In this document: in pieces, positions 22,941 to 31,935 of the stretch
Layout of the letters: each line of letters begins with the position of its first letter
Numbering within the stretch: position 1 is the first letter of the stretch
Assembly (NCBI GenBank): GCA_900555515.1
Contig: USLO01000003.1
Coordinates: forward strand, 1 to 33,817
DNA: 33,817 nt
From: an uncultured Collinsella sp.
GTDB taxonomy: Bacteria; Actinomycetota; Coriobacteriia; Coriobacteriales; Coriobacteriaceae
Reading direction: 5' to 3'
Program-made: the position numbers and the translations under genes
The notes under the pieces: model-generated
What the model was told of the DNA's origin: nothing
What the model saw: only the letters and a program-made list of their open reading frames with translations
Databases searched by the model: none

Positions 22941-25436
22941 ATGACCGAACACCACGCAATCAGTCGCCGAGCGTTTACGCTGGGCCTAGGACTTGCGGCG
23001 TTGTCGCCGCTTGCAAGCCTGCCCGAAACCGCGGGATTGGGCCTTCCCATGCGCGCGGCATTTGCAGAAGACACGCCCACATCGGCGGCCACCCTCGACA
23101 AGTTCGTCATTCGCCTTCGCCCCGCGGGCTATTTTCGCACCGCGAGCGTCAACGAAGACGGCAACGTCATCGGCAACGTCTGCCACCTGTTTAATGACGG
23201 TACGTCCAGCAAGCTCATCCTTGAGAACGTAACGACCAAGAATGACGATACAAACTGGTATGCTATCCGCACCTTGCTCAATTTCGAAGAGCACAAGAAG
23301 ACGGGCTACAGCATTTGGTCGGTCGATGGCGACTCGGACAAAGATGGAAAGGTCATCCACGTATGGAGTGGCGAGCATGACGGCAAGGCCAGTCGCTCTT
23401 TTGCGTTCAAGCGTCAATCAAACGGTACCTATATCATCCGAGACCGCACGGTCGAGAAAGAAACCGAGAAAAAAGACATTAAGTACCTGGCCATAGAAAA
23501 GGACGGCAAAGACCAGGACAACAATAAGATCTGCCATAAGAGTGAGAGCATTCCGTGGGAGCTCGAGCTTGTCGGCTACAGCATGGACAAGACCAATGCC
23601 ACAGTTAGCAGCATCGACTGGACCACGTATAGCAGCTACGTCGATGGGCCATGTTGGATGAAATACGTCGACGACAACAAGTTCCTCGACGAGCTGAGCA
23701 TCCCGGGTACGCATGATTCGGGCAGCTGCAGCGTCGACAACGACACCGAGCCCCAAACCTCGCTTGCAAAGTGCCAGCAGGATTACATCCCCACGCAGTT
23801 GCTCGAAGGCGTTCGCTACTTTGATATTCGACTCGGAAAGGGTGAGAACCCCGGCATCGACCACGGAGATTGCTACCTGCTCAAAAAAGACGGGAACTTT
23901 ATGCATCTCTCCGATGTCATCGGGTACTTCAATACGTTTTTGAGCGAAAACCCGAAAGAAGCGCTCATCATGCTCGTGTCGCGGGGCAACGACGAGGCTA
24001 CCAACGAAAGCCTCACGACGGCTTTTGCCAATGTTATGGACAAGAACCCCAATCTGTTCTACACATCGAGCCGCATCCCCACGCTGGGCGAGGTGCGCGG
24101 AAAGATCGTCCTGCTGCGCCGATTTGGACTCGCCGGCGACAGCGTAAGCGGCCACACGTGGGGCCTCGACCTAACCGAATGGGACAACAAAATCGCAGCA
24201 CACCCCAGCAGCTCCTCTATGTGTCTCGTCCAAAACGCGCAAGGCTTTGAAGCCGCAGGGGAAACAGGCGACAAAAAAGCCTATTGCACCAAGGTATATG
24301 CCCAGGACCATTACGAATGCACCGGAACCGACAAGATCAGCTGGGTCGATATGGCCCTGCAGGAGACGGCTAAGCTCACCCGCAACGAGGTAGATGTCGA
24401 GGACGATAACGGGACCAAGGAGCAAGTCCTGGAGCGCTGCTGGTCTATCAACTACACCAGCTGCACGAATCACAAGCAAGGAAGCAATCCATTTACCGCA
24501 GCGCGAGTAGTCAACGAGCATCTGTACAAGAGCCCGTACATCAATCCCAGCGGCACCGAAGATACAAAGTCAGATTACCTCAAGCACATTGGCATCATCG
24601 CATCCGACTTTGTTGATGCGGCGTTGGCCCGGAGCATCTACCAGCGCAATTACAATTACGATACGAAGCACACGCAGTCGGCTTCGTGCTGCCTCCCGAC
24701 CCGCATGCGCATGACGTACGGCGACTCGCTGAGCGATGCCTTGCTCCAGGATGGCAAGACCGTTGGCGAGGGTCATTTCCGTCTCGTCGACAGCAGCAAC
24801 ATACTCAACGTGGCGGCTTCGGGCCATGCGTTTACCATCGAATATGTGGATGTCGACGCCTTGGGCAACGAGACCGTTACGGAGCTGCGGGGTCATGTGC
24901 CCATCGATATCGATCCGCGCGCGTTGACGCCCCATTTTGAGGGGCTCGAAGGCCTTAAGGCCGGCGAAGACGTGCGCGCCAAGATTGCGGCATCACTCGA
25001 GGGCAAGCTCGAAACCGATGCCTGCACGGCCCAGCTCGAGTTTGTGCGCGACGCGAACGGCGCTCCGGGCACGGCAATGGCCGAGGGCGAAACATTTGCC
25101 GCAGGGACGTACTGGGTGCGCGTGAACGGTCTCTTGGGCAACGCGGCGCAGAACTACACGCTCGCCAGCGACGGAGCCGCAAGCTTTACCGTAGCGGCCT
25201 CGAGCAGTGCAGGCGGCGTTGGCACCGGCACCGACAGTGGCACGGGTCCCAACGCAGGCGGCGCCGACAAGAACGGCGGCGGCAACAAGAGCAAGGGCTC
25301 GACCGGAAAACTCGCCGACACGGGCGACGGCTCCGGCATTGCCGCCGGGCTCGCCGCTGCCGCCGTGGCGACGACGGTCGCCGGCGCAGCAATGCTTGCC
25401 AGTGACCGCGAAAACGCTGGGGACGGTAGCGAATAG
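22941..25436 (+). CDS. Tat-exported, probably wall-anchored PI-phospholipase C-like protein
   Basis: 831 residues. The N-terminus carries a twin-arginine signal (SRRAFTLGLGLAALSPLASL), so it should leave the cell folded. Residues about 50-235 form a beta-rich domain reminiscent of a ricin-type trefoil (weak). The phospholipase C X-like domain follows: SIPGTHDSG with His258, VRYFDIRLG, and IDHGDCYLL with His308, matching the two catalytic histidines and the arginine of bacterial PI-PLC. The C-terminal ~200 residues contain beta modules, a Gly/Thr/Asn linker, LADTG, a hydrophobic segment and a short tail. LADTG fits the LAXTG signal of class E sortases. The tail is acidic rather than basic, which is unusual. 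ATG 22941, with CGGAGGAG upstream, is preferred over 22896. Phosphoinositide or glycosyl-PI cleavage outside the cell is inferred. Confidence 0.85.
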   Translation: MTEHHAISRRAFTLGLGLAALSPLASLPETAGLGLPMRAAFAEDTPTSAATLDKFVIRLRPAGYFRTASVNEDGNVIGNVCHLFNDGTSSKLILENVTTKNDDTNWYAIRTLLNFEEHKKTGYSIWSVDGDSDKDGKVIHVWSGEHDGKASRSFAFKRQSNGTYIIRDRTVEKETEKKDIKYLAIEKDGKDQDNNKICHKSESIPWELELVGYSMDKTNATVSSIDWTTYSSYVDGPCWMKYVDDNKFLDELSIPGTHDSGSCSVDNDTEPQTSLAKCQQDYIPTQLLEGVRYFDIRLGKGENPGIDHGDCYLLKKDGNFMHLSDVIGYFNTFLSENPKEALIMLVSRGNDEATNESLTTAFANVMDKNPNLFYTSSRIPTLGEVRGKIVLLRRFGLAGDSVSGHTWGLDLTEWDNKIAAHPSSSSMCLVQNAQGFEAAGETGDKKAYCTKVYAQDHYECTGTDKISWVDMALQETAKLTRNEVDVEDDNGTKEQVLERCWSINYTSCTNHKQGSNPFTAARVVNEHLYKSPYINPSGTEDTKSDYLKHIGIIASDFVDAALARSIYQRNYNYDTKHTQSASCCLPTRMRMTYGDSLSDALLQDGKTVGEGHFRLVDSSNILNVAASGHAFTIEYVDVDALGNETVTELRGHVPIDIDPRALTPHFEGLEGLKAGEDVRAKIAASLEGKLETDACTAQLEFVRDANGAPGTAMAEGETFAAGTYWVRVNGLLGNAAQNYTLASDGAASFTVAASSSAGGVGTGTDSGTGPNAGGADKNGGGNKSKGSTGKLADTGDGSGIAAGLAAAAVATTVAGAAMLASDRENAGDGSE

Positions 25437-25468
25437 GCAAGCCGGCCTTTTAGACACATCGACCCAAT

Positions 25469-25506
25469 CGGGGGCGCAGGACACCGTTCTGCGCCCCCGA
25501 TTTTTA
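25469..25506 (+). terminator. Rho-independent terminator after the PI-PLC-like gene
   Basis: A perfect 12-bp stem, TCGGGGGCGCAG (25469-25480) with CTGCGCCCCCGA (25489-25500), followed by TTTTT. Confidence 0.92.
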
Positions 25507-25530
25507 CCTTGGCCCAAACGCCGCCATAGG

Positions 25531-25800
25531 CTACATCACCATGTTCAGCGCGTTAACAAACTCCTGGGCCTTCGCACGGCTGCTCAGGCTAAAGACACAA
25601 GCAGTCAACAGCCTGTTACGCAGAAAAACATCGCGGCCCTTGATCCTGTTGACCCCCGTGATGTCCTTAAGATAGACAATCTCGGTATGCTTGCCGCCAA
25701 ACGTGCCCTTCTTGAGCACCTCGATACGGTTGGGGTAAATCTTAACGTCTTTAAACCTACCCGAACCTTTGTCCTGGAATAGCAGCGTGTTGTTGTCCAT
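25531..25800 (-). CDS. Small PH-like domain protein
   Basis: 89 residues, one compact domain: repeated beta strands (NTLLFQDKGSGRFKDVKIYP, RIEVLKKGTFGG, HTEIVYLKDITGV) and a C-terminal helix (SSRAKAQEFVNALNMV). This is the layout of bacterial PH/GRAM-like domains, which bind lipids or proteins. No membrane span or signal is present, so it should be cytoplasmic. ATG at 25800, with GGGAG 8 bases upstream, is preferred over the GTG at 25845, which lacks a ribosome binding site. It converges with the PI-PLC-like gene. The fold call is tentative and the function unknown. Confidence 0.6.
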   Translation of the reverse strand: MDNNTLLFQDKGSGRFKDVKIYPNRIEVLKKGTFGGKHTEIVYLKDITGVNRIKGRDVFLRNRLLTACVFSLSSRAKAQEFVNALNMVM

Positions 25801-25967
25801 ACGCGTCACTCCCGTAGGGTTCGCCAAAACTGCCTCTATGGTCACATTTTAGTCACCGCAAGGCCCCATGCGAAGGTGCCAGACAGCACAGCAATTCGTG
25901 TCCGCACGAGGTTTTAAACTAAAGACAATAAAGATGCACTCCTCAAGAGGAAAGTCGGGCGATATTG

Positions 25968-27017
25968 ATGGGTGAACTGGTAAACCGCGGGGAATCGGCA
26001 ATCGTGCCAGAAGTTTTTTACAAGCAGGTTTCCTCGATTCTCAACGCCGCTCGCGACAAGGCCTATACCGCCGTTAACTTTGCGATGGTTGAGGCATATT
26101 GGGAGATCGGCAAGAGCATTGTTGATGAACAGGGAGGAGAGGAGCGCGCAGCATATGGAGAGGCATTGATTGCGGGCCTCTCCAGAAGGCTTACCGCGGA
26201 TTTCGGAAGAGGCTTTGGCATCGCAAACCTTCGCAATATGCGTCAGTTCTTTCTTGCGTTTCCAATTCGCGACGCACTGCGTAGCGAATTGAGCTGGACT
26301 CATTACCGCAGGTTGATGCGCATTCCCGACCCCGATGCTCGCGCCTGGTACATGAACGAATGCGCCGACTCTCGCTGGAGCACGCGCCAGCTCGAACGCC
26401 AAATCAATACCATGTTCCGCGAGCGCCTTCTTGCCAGCAAGGACAAAGAGGCCGTCACCCAGGAAATCCAAGAGAGCGCCCCGGCTCGTCGCCCCGAGGA
26501 TATCATCCGCGACCCATATGTACTGGAGTTTTTAGGTTTCTCGGACGATACTGCGTTTCGCGAGAGCGATCTAGAGCAGGCGCTCATCACGCATCTTCAG
26601 AAGTTCCTGCTGGAGCTTGGCCGTGGTTTCGCTTTCGAGGCGCGCCAAAAGCGCATCACCTTTGATGGGCGCCATTTCTATATTGACCTTGTTTTTTACA
26701 ACTATCTGATGCGCTGCTTCGTGCTCATCGACCTTAAGACCGATGACCTTACGCATCAGGACCTGGGCCAGATGCAAATGTATGTGAACTACTACACGCG
26801 CGAGTTCATGAACGAAGGCGACAATCCGCCCATAGGCATCGTGCTCTGCGCGGACAAAAGCGATTCGATCGTCGAATACACGCTGCCCGAAGACAACGAC
26901 CAAGTGTTTGCCGCCAAATACCTGCCGTATCTTCCAAGCAAGGAAGAGCTGGCGCGCGAGCTGAGTGCCGAGTACCGCGCCATCAACGAAGCGACTAATG
27001 GCAAAGCGCAAGGGTAG
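25968..27017 (+). CDS. DUF1016 / YhcG-type PD-(D/E)XK nuclease-like protein (orphan)
   Basis: 349 residues. The N-terminal DUF1016 region (about 15-160) has the typical AYWEIGKSIVDEQ, FGRGFGIANLRNMRQFF and SWTHYRRLMRI motifs. The C-terminal nuclease domain has FYIDLVFYN with Asp240 and VLIDLKTD with Asp255 and Lys257, then GQMQMYVNYY. The acidic residue before xK is Asp here, where the family usually has Glu, still consistent with PD-(D/E)XK. Relatives often lie beside type I restriction-modification genes or in defence islands. Here there is no hsdR/M/S partner. A weak ribosome binding site precedes ATG 25968; a TTG one codon earlier is also possible. The DNA or RNA target is unknown. Confidence 0.88.
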   Translation: MGELVNRGESAIVPEVFYKQVSSILNAARDKAYTAVNFAMVEAYWEIGKSIVDEQGGEERAAYGEALIAGLSRRLTADFGRGFGIANLRNMRQFFLAFPIRDALRSELSWTHYRRLMRIPDPDARAWYMNECADSRWSTRQLERQINTMFRERLLASKDKEAVTQEIQESAPARRPEDIIRDPYVLEFLGFSDDTAFRESDLEQALITHLQKFLLELGRGFAFEARQKRITFDGRHFYIDLVFYNYLMRCFVLIDLKTDDLTHQDLGQMQMYVNYYTREFMNEGDNPPIGIVLCADKSDSIVEYTLPEDNDQVFAAKYLPYLPSKEELARELSAEYRAINEATNGKAQG

Positions 27018-27363
27018 CAGCACGTTGCGACCGAAACCACCGCAGCCGTCGCAGGCGCACTCACGGTTGCGACGCACGCTACGAAACAATACCGGTCATG
27101 GACGCCGGCAACGACATTCTAGCCGTGGCTGGCGAGCGTGACCTGACAGGCAAAGACGCGGCCTTCGTCTGATGTGGATCCATTGGCTGCCACAGAAAAG
27201 GGCCGGTTGCAGCCGGCCCTTTAGAAGATAGCACCTGCGTTGCCCGCGCTTCCAAAGATGACCGACTGAGGAGCGAGTTCCGCGGCACACCTTGATTTTA
27301 CCCGGTGGGGCGGTTCTTTTGCAGCCGCTCCGCTGTTTATTTACATCTGGCACCCTCAAACAA
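27018..27363. other. Gene-free stretch between the nuclease and the zinc-ribbon gene
   Basis: No supported ORF is visible. It contains only the hairpin at 27197-27223 that serves the converging genes. Confidence 0.6.
27197..27223. terminator. Bidirectional terminator hairpin
   Basis: AAAGGGCCGG and CCGGCCCTTT form a perfect stem with a short loop. The minus strand continues into TTTTCTG, giving a good terminator for the gene ending at 27364; the plus strand has only TTTAG, so it is weaker for the nuclease gene. Confidence 0.7.
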
Positions 27364-28779
27364 TCAGACGGCAGCCCGCGCTCCTGTGAGCTGCCCCGTG
27401 CCCCTGACTATCGCATTACAGCGCCAGCCGGAACCACTCCCCTTCTTCCCAAAGATTGCAGCGAACAATCCCTTGCGTTTGGGCTTTTCTTCTCGGTAGG
27501 AACCCTCGACGGCGGCTGCAACCTGGCGCGGTTGCTCGCAGCCTCCACGGCGTACGATCTGGTATAGGAACGGCGATTTAACGTATTTGACCTCGATGGG
27601 CGTGGCGTGCACGGTGCTTTCGCTCGACAGCATCACGTTGGGATTGAGCGGTGCCACCACATGCGTCTCGCGCTTGTCACTAAACACCACCGCAGCCGCG
27701 CGGCCCGTCTGGCCGTTCACGGCGATGCGCACCTGTTCGCCATCGCGACTATCCGAGGCAGGACGATCGACAAAGTACACCGGCACCATAACCAAGCCGT
27801 CCTTGTGCTTGCGGGCCTTGCGCGCCCACGTGCGGATGCTCTTTTTATTGAATCCCAGCACCGCCTCGGCGTCGTTGCCCGCAACGTCGAGCGCCAACTT
27901 ATCAATAACCACCTGGTCCTTGGTAGACGCATCGACGGAGACAACGCGAAAGTCACCTTCCTGCATGGCCGGGTCAAACGGCCCAACCTTGGCAAAGTCC
28001 CACGGCTCCAAAATGCCCATGAGGCGAACGTCCAGGTAGTTTGCCCTGGGATATGCCCAGTCGAGCACCTCGTAGTACACCAAGGTCTCCTTGCTCAGGC
28101 CCTTGCCCGGGAAGGACGCCATCATGCGCAGGTCCGCCAGCGCCATGGGGAAATAGAAGAGCATCATGTCGTTTTGGATCGCATCTTCCACGTCGTGCCC
28201 GGCAAAGGATTCCGCATACTGGCGCACCAGCTGCAGTGCGTTGGCACGTGCCTGCTGCGGCGAGATTTCGCAGGGAATGCCCTGCTCCGGCACATACTCT
28301 GCACCCACGCCCATGGTCAGACGCTTGCTGAAGGTACCGGGCTTGAGCAGGTCGGCAATGCCGATCTTGTTGCCGCAGGACGGGCACTCAAACACGCGCT
28401 GCGTTGACTCGCCCTCAAAGGACGCCCCGCAGAAGGGGCAAGGAATGCTCACATGCGTGACCTCTTGGAACTCTTGCGCCGTGCCGCGATCCTCCCACAG
28501 CAGATGTTCCAGGACCGACTGATTGCGCCAGTGCGCGTTGAAGAAATACCAGTCCGGGTCCTCCGGGCGCTCGAGTTGCGACACATGCGTGAGTTTGAGC
28601 AGTCCATCCACCACCGTCAACGGCGTATGGCGAATACCCAAAGCGCTCTTGGGCTCTCCGGCGTCCGCCTGCCACGGAACGACCGTGCCGCAATAGGCGC
28701 ACTCAAAGCTGCGCTTAGCTTGGTGCGAGTACATAGGGCCGCCGCAGTTTTGACATTTAATGGCAAACATCTCGTCCAT
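27364..28779 (-). CDS. Protein with two zinc ribbons, function unknown
   Basis: 471 residues. Two treble-clef/TFIIB-type zinc ribbons are visible: Cys9-x2-Cys12 with Cys27-x2-Cys30, and Cys114-x2-Cys117 with Cys132-x2-Cys135. Between and after them is a soluble domain with no recognised family. From about residue 390, beta-rich segments (VYFVDRP, VRIAVNGQTGRAAAVVFSDK) resemble a domain common in large zinc-ribbon proteins of unknown role. Near the C-terminus lies a basic patch, KPKRKGLFAAIFGKKG. The start at ATG 28779 is set by AAAGGAGG 8 bases upstream; a longer in-frame form reaching 28830 lacks such a site. Metal binding is confident; DNA, RNA or protein binding cannot be told apart. Confidence 0.75.
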   Translation of the reverse strand: MDEMFAIKCQNCGGPMYSHQAKRSFECAYCGTVVPWQADAGEPKSALGIRHTPLTVVDGLLKLTHVSQLERPEDPDWYFFNAHWRNQSVLEHLLWEDRGTAQEFQEVTHVSIPCPFCGASFEGESTQRVFECPSCGNKIGIADLLKPGTFSKRLTMGVGAEYVPEQGIPCEISPQQARANALQLVRQYAESFAGHDVEDAIQNDMMLFYFPMALADLRMMASFPGKGLSKETLVYYEVLDWAYPRANYLDVRLMGILEPWDFAKVGPFDPAMQEGDFRVVSVDASTKDQVVIDKLALDVAGNDAEAVLGFNKKSIRTWARKARKHKDGLVMVPVYFVDRPASDSRDGEQVRIAVNGQTGRAAAVVFSDKRETHVVAPLNPNVMLSSESTVHATPIEVKYVKSPFLYQIVRRGGCEQPRQVAAAVEGSYREEKPKRKGLFAAIFGKKGSGSGWRCNAIVRGTGQLTGARAAV

Positions 28780-28997
28780 GGAAACGTCCTCCTTTGCACA
28801 GGGGCTGTCGACATTAAGTATGTCGAGCAAACAGGCACATGCCCATACCCATGTGGCCCAAAATGGACCACCCAGGCAGACAAGAAGGCTCGCTCGTTAG
28901 CACCGGCAGACTATTGCTGCATTTTCTGAGCATCGGTGCACGGCGCCCCCGCGCGAGCTACACTATCCCCTTAAACATGATTGTGAGGACGACCGCT

Positions 28998-30179
28998 ATG
29001 CTATTTGTAAATCGGCTGGTACATACGCTTGTTCCCGGCGGCGAGGACGAGCCGGTCGATGCATCTTGCCGCACCAACGCGGGTTTTGCCGCAAGCCTCA
29101 TCTGCATTGGCCTCAACATCACCCTGTGCCTGGCCAAGGGCATCGCGGGCCTGCTCGCCGGTTCCGTCTCCCTCATCGCCGACGCTTTCAACAACCTCTC
29201 CGATGCCTCGAGCAACATCGTGAGCCTGCTCGGGTTCCGCCTTGCCAGCCGCCCGGCAGACGAGGGCCACCCTTACGGCCACGGCCGCTACGAGTACCTG
29301 GCTGGTCTGTTTGTCGCCGTCCTGGTTTGTGCCGTCGGCATCAACCTAATCCTCGAGTCGGTCACCAAGATCATCAAGCCCTCGCCCACCGTGTATTCGG
29401 CGCTCTCCATGGCTGCCCTTGTTCTGTCCATGCTCGTCAAATTCTGGATGGCAGCGTTCAACCGCACGCTGGGCGATCGCATCGACTCCGAAACGCTCAT
29501 CGCCACGGCGCAGGACTCCAAAAACGACGTCATCACCTCGGGCTCGGTCTTGGTGGCGGCGCTTATTTCGCAGACGACCGGCTTTGATCTCGATGGCTGG
29601 GCAGGCCTGGGTGTGGGCATCTTCATCTGCATCAGCGGCCTGGGCCTGGTGCGCGACGCCATCAGCCCGTTGCTGGGGCAAGCGCCCGACCCCAAGCTCG
29701 TCCAGGCAATCCGCGACAAGATCATGTCCTATCCGCAGGTCTTGGGCACACACGACCTCATGGTGCACGACTACGGCCCCGGTCGTCAGTTTGCCAGCGC
29801 CCACGTGGAGATGCCCGGCGAGGGCGACGCGTTTGAGCACCACGAGATTCTGGACACCATCGAGCACGACATCAAGCGCCAGATGGGCATTGGTATCACA
29901 CTGCACTGCGACCCCATCGCGACAACCGGCGATGACTTGCGCGGCTGGGTCAAGCGCGGCGTCATGCAGATCGATCCCGCGCTCTCCATCCACGACCTGC
30001 ACGAGCACGACGGGTTCGTTTCGTTTGACCTGGTGCGTCCCGACGGCTTTGACATATCCGACGAGGAGCTGCTGGGGCTCGTCACGCGCATCGTGCACGA
30101 GCGCCGACCCGATGCCTCATGCGTCGTCACCTTTGATTCGGGCTTTAGCTCGCCCGACCGTCCGGCCGAGCAACTGTAG
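28998..30179 (+). CDS. Cation diffusion facilitator transporter, probably manganese type
   Basis: 393 residues: six membrane spans, then a cytoplasmic ferredoxin-like domain duplicated in part (two similar halves, each ending in an HxxxF/VxxDF-type strand). CDF proteins export divalent metals in exchange for protons. Metal-site residues are readable: TM2 carries ADAFNNLSDA (Asn65 to Asp69) and TM5 carries AQDSKNDV (Asp173 to Asp177). The absence of histidine in both motifs matches the manganese branch (MntE-like) rather than zinc exporters, which use HxxxD. The HPYGHGRYEYL loop after TM2 is typical. ATG 28998 is preferred, with GAGG 9 bases upstream; 28977 is an in-frame alternative. It converges with the next gene across 12 bases. 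Confidence 0.9.
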   Translation: MLFVNRLVHTLVPGGEDEPVDASCRTNAGFAASLICIGLNITLCLAKGIAGLLAGSVSLIADAFNNLSDASSNIVSLLGFRLASRPADEGHPYGHGRYEYLAGLFVAVLVCAVGINLILESVTKIIKPSPTVYSALSMAALVLSMLVKFWMAAFNRTLGDRIDSETLIATAQDSKNDVITSGSVLVAALISQTTGFDLDGWAGLGVGIFICISGLGLVRDAISPLLGQAPDPKLVQAIRDKIMSYPQVLGTHDLMVHDYGPGRQFASAHVEMPGEGDAFEHHEILDTIEHDIKRQMGIGITLHCDPIATTGDDLRGWVKRGVMQIDPALSIHDLHEHDGFVSFDLVRPDGFDISDEELLGLVTRIVHERRPDASCVVTFDSGFSSPDRPAEQL

Positions 30180-30191
30180 CCTGCTTAACAG

Positions 30192-31178
30192 CTAGTTTCC
30201 CTGCGCGCCCGAGATGCCGTTTTGCAGCGCGTCCCAGGCATTGGTAGCCATATCGCCCAGATTCTGAGCAGTATCGCCGAGGTTTTGGGCTGTATCGCCC
30301 AGCTCTTGTGCCTTGTCTCCCAACTCCTGTGCCTTGTTGCTCAAATCCTCCAGCGTATTGGAGCTCGAGCTGTCGGTACCGCTTTGGCCGCCGGACGAGT
30401 TGCCATAGCTGTTCTTGTGCGTGAGCTGAATCTCCAGGTTGCCGTTGTCGTTATAGTAGGCATTCGTAACAACCCAGTTGGAATCGATGACGGGCGTTGA
30501 GCCATCGTCGGTCAGGATCACGGCGTTCGAAAGGTCGGCTCCGCGTGACTTGAGGAGCTTCTTGGCGTTGGACCAGTACTGTCCCGGGATATCGCTCAGG
30601 TCGACGGCAGCAGACTGGGTGGTCTCGGCCTGCTCGGTCGTGGCATCGGTCGTGGCGCCCCGCTTGTTGAGCATGCCCGACACGATGGCGAACACGACCG
30701 ACAAGGCAAAGAAAATCGCCAGCACGATGAGGATCTTCTTGATCACGCTCGACGAACGCGACGGCTTCTTCTCCTCGTCCTCGCCATATTGCGGAATCGA
30801 CTTGGGGTACTCGCGATACGGCTCGCGCGACTCGTAGCGAGGCTGCGCCGTGCGAGGCATATACGTCGTCTGCTGAGGCTGCGGAATGGGATTTTGCGGC
30901 AGGTTGTCATAGGGATTCGGCGTCGAGGCAGCATAAGAATCCTGCGGCGCGTAATCAAACGGATCCGGAGCTGCGTTGCCATAGGGGCCTTGCGAAGATG
31001 CAGCGTAAGAATCCTGCGCCGTGTCGCCATAGCCCATAACCCGGGTGGGCTCGGCAGAAGGCTGCGTCGCGGCGGGGTCGGTATAACCGGGGTTGGGAAC
31101 AACGCGGGTCGCGTCGGCGCTATCGCCAGCCTGCGCGGAAGCGTAGCCGCCCATCACGGTTGTCTTGTCCTGATCCAT
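30192..31178 (-). CDS. Single-pass membrane protein with N-terminal Pro/Tyr-rich region and C-terminal heptads
   Basis: 328 residues. Residues 1-145 are Pro/Gln/Tyr/Ser-rich and include three similar motifs (KTTVMGG, ATRVVPN, PTRVMGY) that look like possible Thr-phosphorylation or FHA-binding sites (inference). One membrane span lies at about 148-170. The outer part has a small domain (IPGQYWSNAKKLLKSRGADL, then VIDSNWVVTNAYYNDNG) and a Ser/Gly linker. Near residues 292-326 are five 7-residue repeats (KAQELGD, TAQNLGD types) predicted to be helical. ATG 31178 has AAGGA upstream. No named family is recognised; the layout resembles envelope stress or kinase-linked sensor proteins of Gram-positives. 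Confidence 0.7.
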   Translation of the reverse strand: MDQDKTTVMGGYASAQAGDSADATRVVPNPGYTDPAATQPSAEPTRVMGYGDTAQDSYAASSQGPYGNAAPDPFDYAPQDSYAASTPNPYDNLPQNPIPQPQQTTYMPRTAQPRYESREPYREYPKSIPQYGEDEEKKPSRSSSVIKKILIVLAIFFALSVVFAIVSGMLNKRGATTDATTEQAETTQSAAVDLSDIPGQYWSNAKKLLKSRGADLSNAVILTDDGSTPVIDSNWVVTNAYYNDNGNLEIQLTHKNSYGNSSGGQSGTDSSSSNTLEDLSNKAQELGDKAQELGDTAQNLGDTAQNLGDMATNAWDALQNGISGAQGN

Positions 31179-31295
31179 GCAACGATTCCTTTCCGTCGCG
31201 CGTGAGCCTCAAGTTATCCATGCATTCTACCCGCGCAAAAGCCTATGATGGGCAGAGTCCGTCGGTATCTACAAGACATGCGCGGGCCTAAGGAT

Positions 31296-31332
31296 CAAAA
31301 AGCCCCGCCGGGCCTTGTGGGCACGGCGGGGC
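31296..31332 (-). terminator. Terminator after fhs
   Basis: On the minus strand GCCCCGCCG (31324-31332) pairs with CGGCGGGGC (31301-31310 region) and is followed by TTTTT, 26 bases past the fhs stop codon at 31358. Confidence 0.9.
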
Positions 31333-31357
31333 GGACAAGCAGCTATGGACAGCAGAC

Positions 31358-31933
31358 TTAGAACAGGCCGGTGATGTTGCCGTCGTTGTCGACGTCGATA
31401 TTTTCGGCCGCGGGCACCTTGGGCAGACCCGGCATGGTCAGAACACTGCCGGTCAGCGCGACCACAAAGTGGGCGCCAGCAGAAACCTTGAGCTCGCGCA
31501 CGGTGATGCGGAAGCCCTCGGGAGCGCCCAGCACCTTGGCGTTGTCGCTAAAGCTGTACTGCGTCTTGGCGACGCACACCGGCAGGTTGCCAAAGCCGTT
31601 CTCGCGCAGCTCGGCGAGCTGGCGCTTGGCGGCCGGCGTAAAGTCGACGCCATCGGCGCGATAAACCTTGGTGGCAACGGCCTCGAGGGCATCGGCAACA
31701 TCGGCGCCGTCCTCGTAGGCAAACTTGAGCTCACTCGGCTGCTCGATCAGGCGCATGACCTCATCGGCCAGGTCGAGCGCGCCCTCGCCGCCCTTGGCCC
31801 AGACCTCGGACAGTTTAACGTTAACGCCCAGTTTCTGGCACTCGGACTCGATGAGGGCGAGTTCAGCCTCGGTATCGGTCGGGAAGCGGTTAATGGCGAC
31901 CACGCAGGGCAGACCGTAGACGTTCTGGATGTT
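31358..31933 (-). CDS. fhs: Formate-tetrahydrofolate ligase, C-terminal 191 residues only
   Basis: The 3' part of fhs, which makes 10-formyl-THF from formate, THF and ATP. Visible are NIQNVYGLPCVVAINRFPTD, the Cys-Val-Ala-Lys motif (VCVAKTQYSFSDNAK) and the C-terminal SAGAHFVVALTGSVLTMPGL box. The full family protein is about 555 residues, so roughly 360 are missing. The upstream edge is not a start codon. At 31933 the family sequence stops matching in mid-helix: the codon before Asn would be expected to encode Glu, but the DNA changes to an unrelated plus-strand reading frame. This is the edge of the coriobacterial part. The enzyme belongs with FolD and FchA in the same one-carbon route. Confidence 0.9.
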   Translation of the reverse strand, partial: NIQNVYGLPCVVAINRFPTDTEAELALIESECQKLGVNVKLSEVWAKGGEGALDLADEVMRLIEQPSELKFAYEDGADVADALEAVATKVYRADGVDFTPAAKRQLAELRENGFGNLPVCVAKTQYSFSDNAKVLGAPEGFRITVRELKVSAGAHFVVALTGSVLTMPGLPKVPAAENIDVDNDGNITGLF

Positions 31934-31935
31934 GT

